Source of the DNA: an uncultured Clostridia bacterium
Lineage (GTDB): Bacteria; Bacillota; Clostridia; Christensenellales; Borkfalkiaceae
Direction of reading: 5' to 3'
Length of the DNA stretch: 13,751 nt
NCBI GenBank assembly: GCA_947629225.1
Contig: CANRCY010000023.1
Coordinates: 1-13,751, forward strand
Both the position numbers and the translations under genes were made by a program. Each line of letters opens with the position of its first letter. Position 1 is the first letter of the stretch. Positions 8,715 through 13,751 of this stretch are shown here, piece after piece. The notes beneath the pieces are model-generated. The model had not been told where the DNA came from. It ran no database searches and was given only the letters and a program-made list of their open reading frames with translations.

Positions 8715-8731
8715 GCTATGCAGTATTATAG

Positions 8732-8760
8732 ATTATAGCCTAACGGCGAAGATAAGGCAA
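8732..8760 (-). promoter_or_regulatory. sigma-A-type promoter of the ABC-2/Ig-protein operon
   Basis: On the - strand: TTGCCT (8755-8760), 17 bases, TATAAT (8732-8737). A second TATAAT follows at 8725-8730. It gives a leader of about 130 bases before the ATPase ATG at 8597, long enough to hold regulatory structure, although no riboswitch was recognised. Confidence 0.7.
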
Positions 8761-8900
8761 CCGATTGGGCGCAAGATTTCTCTCGGGGCGCGAAACCTTG
8801 CTCTTTCGGGACTTTTTGTGCTCGAACTGCACGGATTTTGTCATTTCCAAACGTTTTTCGACTTTCTTTGCCGAAAATCGCTCCTTCTGCGGACGAGCGA
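8761..8900. other. Intergenic stretch without a recognisable gene
   Basis: Small open frames cross this stretch on both strands (61-121 codons) but none has a convincing ribosome site or recognisable protein. The only structure seen is an imperfect hairpin at 8852-8880 (11-base arms with one mismatch and one G-T pair, seven-base loop). It separates the chaperone operon terminator from the ABC-2 operon promoter. Confidence 0.5.
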
Positions 8901-8947
8901 AAAAAGCGCAAAGGAGACCCCGCGTAGAACGCGGGGTCTCCTTTGCG
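8901..8947 (-). terminator. Strong rho-independent terminator of the grpE-dnaK-dnaJ operon
   Basis: The stem is perfect over 17-18 bp (8907-8924 with 8930-8947, core GGAGACCCCGCG) with a five-base loop. On the - strand it is followed by C and six T residues. It lies about 110 bases after the dnaJ stop, beyond a repeat element. It is symmetrical, but the T-run is only on the - strand exit side. Confidence 0.88.
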
Positions 8948-8983
8948 GGCATAGCCCGAAGATATTACAGCTCCTTAAAGGAT

Positions 8984-9052
8984 TTGCCACCCTGTCACTC
9001 GCAAGCTCATGACATCTCCCCTACAGGGGCGACAAGGAACTCTCAGGTGCAA
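8984..9052. repeat. MITE-like intergenic repeat after dnaJ, with imperfect terminal inverted repeats
   Basis: About 69 bases are bounded by TTGCCACCCTG (8984-8994) and CAGGTGCAA (9044-9052), which are inverted copies of each other apart from two inserted bases. Inside is a CCCC-TACA-GGGG hairpin (9018-9029), flanked by GACA and by GCGACAAGG. Elements of this look (CCCCTGTAGGGGAGATGTC type) are scattered between genes in many Firmicutes drafts; that is from memory. There is no coding capacity, so it would be non-autonomous. Confidence 0.5.
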
Positions 9053-9059
9053 CCGAGGC

Positions 9060-10181
9060 TCAATAAGGGCTCTTCCCGTAGAGGGCGGAGACGTTATCGG
9101 CGAACTTCTTCGCCTTGTCGTACTGTTTGAGGTCGATCCGCGTCCCCTCTTCGAGCTTCTTTTTCTGCTCTTTCGAGAGCCGCGTGGGGACCTCGACAAA
9201 CACTTTGAGATAGAGATTTCCCGTACCGTTCCGCGTTTTGAGCCCCTTTCCCCGCACGGTGAAGACCGTGCCGCTCTGCGTTCCCTCGGGGATCGTGTAA
9301 TCGAACGTATCGTCGATGTCGGGCACCTTGACCGTGCCGCCGAGCGCCGCGACCGAGAAGGGAACGGGCAGATCGAGATAGAGGTCCATCTTCTCTCTGC
9401 GGAAGAGTTTGTGCGGTTCGACGCGGAATACGACGATCAGATCGCCCGGGGCCGCGCCGCCCGTGCCCGCTTGCCCGAATCCGCGCTTGACGATGTAAGA
9501 ACCGGTATCCACCCCCGCGGGAATGTTGAGGGTGACCGTCGTCTCTTTACGGGTATAGCCCTTCCCCTTGCAGTCGGGGCACTTTTCCGTGACGATCTTG
9601 CCTGTTCCGCCGCAATCGGGGCATGCGCCCACGCGGACGGTCCTGCCGAAGAGGGTGTCCTGCGCAAAACGCACCTGTCCTTGCCCGCCGCACTTAGAGC
9701 AGGTCTTATAGGCGTTGCCGTTCTTTGCGCCCGTGCCTCTGCACGAGGGACAGGGGCAGTTGCGGAAGTAAGACGCTTCCCGCGTGCAACCCTTTGCCGC
9801 GTCCATGAAGGAGAGCTTCATTTCGAGCTGGATATTCTCTCCCGTATCGTCGCGGTGTACGGCTCCGCCGCCGAAGCCTTGGAAGATCGTCTCGAAAATG
9901 TCGCCGAACCCGCCGAACCCCGCGCCGCCGAATCCCGCTCCCCCCATGCCTCCCATGCCGGGATGGGCGAGTTCGTAATCGTACGCGGCGCGCTTCTGTT
10001 TGTCGGAAAGGGTCTCGTTCGCCTCGTTGATCTCCTTGAATTTTTCCGCGGCGGCTTGGTCGCCCGGGTGGAGATCGGGATGGTATTGCTTGGCGAGTTT
10101 GCGGTACGCCGTTTTGATCTCTTCCTCGCTCGCGTCTTTGGAAACGCCGAGGATTTCGTAATAATTTTTTTTCTCTGCCAT
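9060..10181 (-). CDS. dnaJ: Chaperone protein DnaJ (Hsp40)
   Basis: This 373-residue type I J-protein stimulates the DnaK ATPase and delivers unfolded clients. The J-domain is at residues ~6-72, with the catalytic HPD at 34-36. A Gly/Phe-rich linker runs from ~75 to 105 (GMGGMGGAGFGGAGFGGFGD). The zinc region has all four CxxCxGxG motifs (C144/C147, C161/C164, C187/C190, C201/C204). The C-terminal substrate and dimer domain (~215-373) is complete. The frame is open 32 codons further upstream, but the ATG at 10181 is chosen because MAEKKNYYEILGV is the canonical DnaJ start and the upstream part is repeat DNA. The nearest Shine-Dalgarno-like GGAG (10198-10201) is 16 bases away, unusually far, and is part of the intergenic repeat. 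It is the last gene of grpE-dnaK-dnaJ and is intact, unlike dnaK. Confidence 0.97.
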   Translation of the reverse strand: MAEKKNYYEILGVSKDASEEEIKTAYRKLAKQYHPDLHPGDQAAAEKFKEINEANETLSDKQKRAAYDYELAHPGMGGMGGAGFGGAGFGGFGDIFETIFQGFGGGAVHRDDTGENIQLEMKLSFMDAAKGCTREASYFRNCPCPSCRGTGAKNGNAYKTCSKCGGQGQVRFAQDTLFGRTVRVGACPDCGGTGKIVTEKCPDCKGKGYTRKETTVTLNIPAGVDTGSYIVKRGFGQAGTGGAAPGDLIVVFRVEPHKLFRREKMDLYLDLPVPFSVAALGGTVKVPDIDDTFDYTIPEGTQSGTVFTVRGKGLKTRNGTGNLYLKVFVEVPTRLSKEQKKKLEEGTRIDLKQYDKAKKFADNVSALYGKSPY

Positions 10182-10185
10182 AATG

Positions 10186-10236
10186 TTGTTGAGATTTCTC
10201 CGCGCAGTCGCTTCGCTCCCTTGTCGAAATGACAAA
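10186..10236 (-). repeat. Dispersed intergenic repeat (TCATTTCGAC…GGAGAAATCTC type) in the dnaJ leader
   Basis: On the - strand the stretch reads TTTGTCATTTCGACAAGGGAG, followed by CGAAGCGACTGCGC and GGAGAAATCTCAACA. It contains the small hairpin TTGTC-ATTTC-GACAA. Sequences with the same framework are common between genes in draft genomes of gut bacteria and give rise to spurious 'VISTRERSD'-like peptides; this is from memory. Its end supplies the only GGAG upstream of dnaJ. Confidence 0.55.
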
Positions 10237-10259
10237 TAAGAAAAAAGGGATCGGTCTGC

Positions 10260-10295
10260 CTTTGCCCGCCCGCGCAAACGCGCGGGCGGGCAAAG
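10260..10295. repeat. Perfect GC-rich 16-bp inverted repeat between dnaK and dnaJ
   Basis: CTTTGCCCGCCCGCGC (10260-10275) pairs without mismatch with GCGCGGGCGGGCAAAG (10280-10295) around a four-base AAAC loop. There is no T-run directly after it on either strand (on the - strand a TTTTTT comes only about 13 bases later). It is therefore a poor terminator, and more likely a REP-like palindrome, an mRNA-stability hairpin or an attenuator that lowers dnaJ relative to dnaK. Confidence 0.85.
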
Positions 10296-10360
10296 AAGAG
10301 AGGTTTTTCTGTTTCGTTTTTACGGAGACGCCCGCAGATGCAGACGTCCTTTCCGTCTAT

Positions 10361-10972
10361 TTACTGGTGGAATTCCTCGTCGCCGCTCGTATCGCCGCCG
10401 CCTGCGGGGTTTGCGGCTCCCGCGGCGCCCTGCTGATACAGCTTTGCGAAGATGGGCTGAACTTTGTTGCTCAGATCGTCAAACGCCGCCTTGTACTGCT
10501 CTTCGTCGTCCGAATCAAGCGCCTTCTTCGCCTCTTCCGCGGCGGAATTGAGCGCCGCTTTGTCCTCTTCGGTGAGCTTGTCGCCGCTCTCCTTCACCGT
10601 CTGTTCCACGGAGAAGATGAGCCCGTCGAGCTTGTTGCGTTCCTCGACCTTCTGCTTGCGCTTCTTGTCCTCTTCGGCATAGCGTTCCGCATCCTTGACC
10701 GCCTTGTCGATCTCCTCTTCGGAGAGGTTGGTGGACGACGTGATCGTGATATCCGTGCTCTTGCCCGTGCCGAGGTCCTTTGCCTGCACATGGACGATGC
10801 CGTTTGCGTCTACGTCGAAGGTGACCTCAATTTGCGGGATCCCGCGGGGAGCGGGTGCGATCCCCGAGAGGGTGAATTTGCCCATCGTCTTATTGTCGCG
10901 GCAGAATTCGCGCTCGCCCTGCAAAACGTGCACTTCGACCGAGGTCTGGCTATCTGCGGCTGTCGAGAAAAT
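10361..10972 (-). pseudogene. dnaK: DnaK C-terminal part (substrate-binding domain), separated from the rest only by an in-frame TAG
   Basis: After the TAG at 10973-10975 the same frame continues for 203 codons with the sequence expected next in DnaK: IFSTAADSQTSVEVHVLQGE, then DNKTMGKFTL, GIAPAPRGIPQIEVTFD and AKDLGTGK. It proceeds through the helical lid to a normal end (DEEFHQ, TAA at 10361). It holds nearly all of the beta-sandwich substrate-binding domain and the lid. Internal initiation seems unlikely: the first GTG (10931-10933) has no Shine-Dalgarno before it and would start within the beta domain. If the TAG is read through, the two parts make one DnaK of 599 residues, a normal length. 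There is no sign of other decay (no frameshift, no lost motif), so the lesion is either very recent, an error, or suppressed. Confidence 0.9.
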
Positions 10973-10975
10973 CTA
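10973..10975 (-). other. dnaK: In-frame amber (TAG) codon interrupting dnaK at a conserved Gln position
   Basis: The - strand reads ACC CAC AAG AGC TAG ATT TTC TCG ACA. In DnaK the conserved stretch is T-(K/H)-x-S-Q-(I/V)-F-S-T-A, so TAG stands exactly where Gln (CAG or CAA) is expected; one C-to-T change explains it. The PRTase gene at 12990-13616 uses TAG as its genuine end, which argues against general reassignment of UAG. Confidence 0.93.
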
Positions 10976-12160
10976 GCTCTTGTGGGTGGGAATGGTGGTG
11001 TTTCTGTCGATGAGGCGGGTGAACACGCCGCCGAGCGTCTCGATGCCGAGGGAGAGAGGCATAACGTCGAGAAGGAGCACGTCCTTCACCTCGCCCGAGA
11101 GCACACCGCCCTGAATGGCTGCACCGACTGCCACGCATTCGTCGGGGTTGATGCCCTTGAAAGGTTCCTTGCCCGTGATCTGCTTGACCTTTTCGATGAC
11201 GGCGGGCACACGGGTGGAGCCGCCCACGAGAATGACTTTGGAGATGTCGTTGTAGGAGAGACCTGCGTCCTTCATCGCGAGGCGCATGGGCTCCGCTGTC
11301 TTTTCGACGAGGTCGGAGATGAGCGCTTCGAACTTCTGACGGGTGATCTCGAGTTCGAGGTGCGCGGGACCCGCGTCCGTCATGGAGATGAAGGGCAGAG
11401 AGATCGAAGTGGACGTCATGCCCGAGAGTTCGATCTTCGCCTTTTCCGCGGCTTCTTTCAGCCGTTGCATTGCCATTTTGTCCTTGGAGAGGTCTACGCC
11501 GTGGCTCTTTTTGAACTCCTCTACCATATAATCCATGAGACGTTTATCGAAGTCGTCGCCGCCGAGCATGTTGTTGCCGTTCGTCGCGAGGACTTCGAAC
11601 ACGCCGTCCGAAATTTCGAGAATGGAGACATCGAAGGTGCCGCCGCCGAGGTCGTAGATCATGACCTTGCTGCTTTCCTTATCTTTATCCAGCCCATAGG
11701 AGAGCGCCGCCGCCGTGGGTTCGTTGATGATACGGAGCACGTTGAGCCCTGCGATCTTGCCCGCGTCCTTGGTCGCCTGACGCTGTGCATCGGTGAAATA
11801 GGCGGGGCAGGTGATGACGGCGTCCGTCACCTTGCTCCCGAGATATGCCTCCGCGTCCGCTTTGAGCTTGCTCAAGATCATTGCCGAGATCTCTTGGGGA
11901 GAATAGGACTTGTCGTCGATTTTTACTTTATAATCCGACCCCATCTTGCGTTTGATGGAGCTGACCGTCTTATCGGGGTTGGCGACCGCCTGACGCTTTG
12001 CCACTTGCCCGACGACGCGGGAGCCGTCTTTCTGGAATGCGACCACGGAAGGGGTCGTTCTGCTGCCCTCCGCATTCGCGATGACTACGGGCTCGCCGCC
12101 CTCCATCACTGCCACGCAGGAGTTGGTTGTTCCCAAATCAATACCGATCGTTTTAGACAT
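10973..12160 (-). CDS. dnaK: Chaperone DnaK (Hsp70), N-terminal 395 residues up to the amber codon
   Basis: This is the ATPase half of Hsp70. It starts MSKTIGIDLGTTNSCVAV with the phosphate-1 loop, continues with DAVITCPAYFTDAQRQATK and NVLRIINEPTAAALSYG, then the phosphate-2 motif YDLGGGTFDVSI and the adenosine loop VILVGGSTRVPAV. It ends with the linker region DVLLLDVMPLSLGIETLGG and the first strand of the substrate domain. The short loop around VDLSKDKMAMQRL, without the insert of Gram-negative DnaK, fits a Gram-positive host. ATG at 12160 is preceded by AGAGAGGA at good spacing and lies 47 bases after grpE. As written the product would be a nucleotide-binding domain plus linker without the client-binding part, unable to act as a foldase. 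See the continuation at 10361-10972. Confidence 0.95.
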   Translation of the reverse strand: MSKTIGIDLGTTNSCVAVMEGGEPVVIANAEGSRTTPSVVAFQKDGSRVVGQVAKRQAVANPDKTVSSIKRKMGSDYKVKIDDKSYSPQEISAMILSKLKADAEAYLGSKVTDAVITCPAYFTDAQRQATKDAGKIAGLNVLRIINEPTAAALSYGLDKDKESSKVMIYDLGGGTFDVSILEISDGVFEVLATNGNNMLGGDDFDKRLMDYMVEEFKKSHGVDLSKDKMAMQRLKEAAEKAKIELSGMTSTSISLPFISMTDAGPAHLELEITRQKFEALISDLVEKTAEPMRLAMKDAGLSYNDISKVILVGGSTRVPAVIEKVKQITGKEPFKGINPDECVAVGAAIQGGVLSGEVKDVLLLDVMPLSLGIETLGGVFTRLIDRNTTIPTHKS

Positions 12161-12207
12161 AATTTATTTCCTCTCTTTGATGTTTTCTAAATTTGTTTTG
12201 CGCGAGG

Positions 12208-12777
12208 TCATTTGATGACAACGACCTGCGCGTATCGAAGCACTTTTCCGTTTTGCTTGTATCCTTTTCTGTATACTTGCTTTACCGTGCCGCTCTTTTC
12301 GCCCTCCGCGGGGTCGACTGCCATGATCGCCTCGCACTCCTCCGCGTCGAATTCGCAGCCGAGGGGGTCGATCGCCTCGATCTTTTCCTCTTTGAGCAGA
12401 GCTTCGAAGCTCGCAGTTACCATGGAGATCCCCTTCTTCGTCGCCTCGTCGTTGCAGACAGAGAGCGCGCGTTCGAGGTTATCCGCAATGGGGAAGAGCT
12501 TGCATACGACGTCCGCCCTGCCCTCTTCGTAGCGGCGGGCGCTCTCCCGCGCCGTGCGCTTGCGGTAGTTTTCGTACTCCGCGGAGACGAGATACCATTT
12601 GCGTTTGAAATCTTCCGCTTCCGCCTTTGCCGCGGCGAGTTCGCCGTCGGGCGTTTCCTCCGCGGGCGTTTGCCCCGCTTCCTCTGCGGGCTCCTGCCGC
12701 ACTTCTTCGGCGGACTGCCGTCCGCTCTCCTCTTCGCTTGTTTCTTCGGGTCCTTCCTGTTTCTTTTTCTTGTTCAC
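12208..12777 (-). CDS. grpE: GrpE nucleotide exchange factor
   Basis: This 189-residue GrpE releases ADP from DnaK. Residues ~1-60 are a charged, E/K/Q-rich disordered tail (KKKKQEGPEETSEEE). They are followed by the long dimerising helix with the family motif EYENYRKRTARE, then LPIADNLERALSV, and the C-terminal beta-wing GCEFDAEECEAIMAVDP…GTVKQVYRKGYKQNGKVLRYAQVVV. The start is GTG at 12777, with only a weak GGCGG upstream; no in-frame ATG exists nearby. The stop of a 19-codon frame (12774-12833) overlaps the GTG as GTGA. It is the first gene of the chaperone operon. hrcA, which often precedes grpE in Firmicutes, is absent here; the next gene upstream is divergent. Confidence 0.95.
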   Translation of the reverse strand: MNKKKKQEGPEETSEEESGRQSAEEVRQEPAEEAGQTPAEETPDGELAAAKAEAEDFKRKWYLVSAEYENYRKRTARESARRYEEGRADVVCKLFPIADNLERALSVCNDEATKKGISMVTASFEALLKEEKIEAIDPLGCEFDAEECEAIMAVDPAEGEKSGTVKQVYRKGYKQNGKVLRYAQVVVIK

Positions 12778-12836
12778 TTTGCCGTACCGCCGTTTGCCGT
12801 TTGCTGTATTGGACGCCCTTCGGCGCTTTCCATACC

Positions 12837-12865
12837 TAAATATAATGCCAAAAACCGAAGTTCAA
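12837..12865 (-). promoter_or_regulatory. Possible promoter of grpE-dnaK-dnaJ
   Basis: On the - strand: TTGAAC (12860-12865), 17 bases, TATTTA (12837-12842); TATATT three bases earlier is an alternative -10. A-rich tracts lie upstream. A 10-bp palindrome TTTGCGCAAA (12871-12880) sits just before the -35. No CIRCE (TTAGCACTC-N9-GAGTGCTAA) was found between 12778 and 12989. Confidence 0.45.
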
Positions 12866-12928
12866 ACGCTTTTGCGCAAATTTTTTTTGCTTTTTCCGCC
12901 TGTTTTGCGAAAATTTTCCGTTTCGCCC

Positions 12929-12957
12929 TTTACTTTACCCCGAAAATGTATTAAAAT
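12929..12957 (+). promoter_or_regulatory. Promoter of the PRTase-like gene
   Basis: TTTACT (12929-12934), 17 bases, TAAAAT (12952-12957), within an AT-rich stretch, 32 bases before the ATG at 12990. The -35 match is moderate and the -10 good. Confidence 0.5.
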
Positions 12958-12989
12958 AATAGAAAAATCAACCGCAGGAGGGAGACCGA

Positions 12990-13616
12990 ATGGACGCCAG
13001 AGGCTTGGAACTTACCGCAAGAAGAAACAAAAAAGTGAAAATCCGCGTGATCGAAGGTCATTTTGCGACCCAGCATTCCCATGTGAGCCACTGCATCGAC
13101 ATGACTGCGGTCAAGTCCGAAATGCGCATGGCGCGGGAAGCGGCAAAACTCTTCGCCGAAAATTTTTACGCGACGCCCGTCGATACGATCATCACCCTCG
13201 AACGGACCAAGATGATCGGCGCCTTCCTTGCGGACGAGCTTTCGAAAAGCGGCATCAATCTGGACGCCGACATTGCCGTTGTTTCTCCCGAGGTGACGAG
13301 CGATATGATGATCCTCAGGGACAACCTCTCCCCTTACGTCAAGCACAAGCGGGTACTGCTTTTGACGGCGACCGCCACGACGGGGCTCACCCTTGCGAGC
13401 GCGCTCGAAGGGATCCGCTACTACGGCGGCGAGACGGTGGGCGCGGCGGCCGTATTCGGCGGGAATTTCTCGTTCAAGAATATCCCCGTGGTGCGGCTCT
13501 TCGGCGTGGAGGACATTCACAAATACAGCTCGTTCCCCGCGAGCGAGTGTCCCTACTGCCGCGCGGGCATCAAGATCGACGCCCTCGTCAATTCGTATGG
13601 ATATAGCAAGATATAG
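12990..13616 (+). CDS. Orotate phosphoribosyltransferase-like (type I PRTase fold) protein with degenerate PRPP loop
   Basis: This 208-residue soluble protein starts at ATG 12990 behind a strong AGGAGGGAG (12976-12984). The fold pattern is that of type I phosphoribosyltransferases: an early hood region, a VDTIITLERTKMIGAFLADEL strand-helix, a metal-free middle loop, and at 121-141 the strand-loop-helix RVLLLTATATTGLTLASAL. This corresponds to the PRPP signature, normally hydrophobic-DD-hydrophobic-TTGG/S-T. The TTG-x-T part is kept, but the two acidic residues are replaced by the TATA stretch (126-129). The C-terminus has CPYC (187-190) and the ending DALVNSYGYSKI, which I recall as common in clostridial members. 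There is no N-terminal HTH, so it is not PurR. Whether it is catalytic or a PRPP/nucleotide sensor is open. It is divergent from grpE, and TAG ends it. Confidence 0.75.
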   Translation: MDARGLELTARRNKKVKIRVIEGHFATQHSHVSHCIDMTAVKSEMRMAREAAKLFAENFYATPVDTIITLERTKMIGAFLADELSKSGINLDADIAVVSPEVTSDMMILRDNLSPYVKHKRVLLLTATATTGLTLASALEGIRYYGGETVGAAAVFGGNFSFKNIPVVRLFGVEDIHKYSSFPASECPYCRAGIKIDALVNSYGYSKI

Positions 13617-13618
13617 GT

Positions 13619-13658
13619 TCACGAAAAATCTTTTGCTTCGCAAAATCTTTTTCCGTGA
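13619..13658 (+). terminator. Hairpin directly after the PRTase gene, probable terminator
   Basis: TCACGAAAAA (13619-13628) pairs with TTTTTCCGTGA (one bulged C) and inside it TTTTGC-TTC-GCAAAA forms a second stem, followed by TCTTTTT. It starts three bases after the TAG. The inner stem plus T-run resembles a weak terminator of the + strand; the near-symmetry means it could also serve the other direction. Confidence 0.5.
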
Positions 13659-13751
13659 GGAAATGTGCGTGCATGCCTTAACCTACTTGTCCTCTCATTC
13701 GTTTCATCGGACAATAAGCCGCAGGTATGCGGCAAATTGGGTGCGCTACCG
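13659..13751. other. Right-end intergenic stretch with two small hairpins
   Basis: No open frame of note is present. TTGTCC (13687-13692) pairs with GGACAA (13709-13714) across a 16-base loop, and GCCGCA-GGTA-TGCGGC (13718-13733) is a tight 6-bp hairpin. It does not fold into a tRNA as far as I can see, and may be the start of a leader or repeat that continues beyond the window. Confidence 0.4.

Noticed and set aside
8726..8952. Small - strand frames of 61 and 70 codons between the two operons
   Set aside because: They overlap each other, the promoter and the terminator hairpin, have no ribosome site, and have no recognisable protein features.
10361..10933. The DnaK C-terminal half as an independent split gene
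   Set aside because: There is no Shine-Dalgarno or promoter before the GTG at 10933, and the 13 codons between TAG and that GTG are still DnaK sequence, so it is a continuation and not a separate gene.
10229..12190. A 653-codon open frame on the + strand antisense to dnaK
   Set aside because: It is the known artefact of GC-rich dnaK genes, whose antisense strand often stays open and has been misannotated as a dehydrogenase. It has no ribosome site and its sequence mirrors DnaK codons.
10973..13616. UAG reassigned to glutamine genome-wide as the explanation of the dnaK TAG
   Set aside because: The PRTase gene ends in TAG exactly where its family is expected to end, and only one in-frame TAG is seen in about 12 kb of coding sequence.
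12951..13643. A 230-codon - strand frame antisense to the PRTase gene
   Set aside because: The + strand frame has a strong AGGAGG, a promoter and PRTase sequence; the antisense frame is a shadow.
13659..13751. Possible tRNA or riboswitch at the right edge
   Set aside because: Only two short hairpins are present; no T-loop GGTTC motif at the right distance and no known riboswitch core could be made out before the window ends.

Overview
The window looks like chromosomal DNA of a Gram-positive anaerobe of the Bacillota/Clostridia. It is GC-rich, DnaK is of the Gram-positive type, the genes carry AGGAGG-like ribosome sites, and the termini have simple hairpin + T-run terminators. The giant Ig-repeat surface protein and the codon style recall Christensenellales/Borkfalkiaceae-type gut genomes, but that placement is a guess from memory. 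Nothing in the window is phage-like, and there is no CRISPR, rRNA or tRNA.

Layout. (1) Bases 1 to about 340 are an N-terminal piece of etfA on the + strand. It stops abruptly in the middle of the gene and abuts the first ~35 codons of an FtsX/MacB-type ABC permease on the - strand. This back-to-back join of two broken genes looks like an assembly chimera or a recent rearrangement. (2) 439-1134 (-) is the LolD/MacB-type ATPase that belongs with that permease, with a good promoter at 1167-1196. (3) 8597 to 1292 (-) is a compact three-gene operon: an ABC-2-type ATPase, an 11-12-helix permease overlapping it by 8 bases, and 15 bases further a 1657-residue membrane-anchored, Ig-like-repeat protein with a beta-helix-like region near its C-terminus. 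Its promoter (8732-8760) and terminator (1241-1272) are both visible. (4) 12777 to 9060 (-) is grpE-dnaK-dnaJ, ending in a strong terminator (8901-8947). (5) 12990-13616 (+), divergent from grpE, is an orotate-phosphoribosyltransferase-like protein with a degenerate PRPP loop.

The most striking single observation is in dnaK. The reading frame is interrupted by one in-frame TAG (10973-10975), exactly where DnaK proteins have a conserved glutamine (CAG to TAG would be one base change). The frame then continues perfectly for another 203 codons of good DnaK sequence. The neighbouring PRTase gene ends at TAG where its family is expected to end, so general UAG recoding is unlikely. The options are a recent nonsense mutation, a base-call or consensus error, or amber suppression.

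Other points: the chaperone operon has no hrcA upstream and no CIRCE operator. A dispersed intergenic repeat and a perfect 16-bp hairpin separate dnaK from dnaJ. A second, MITE-like repeat follows dnaJ.
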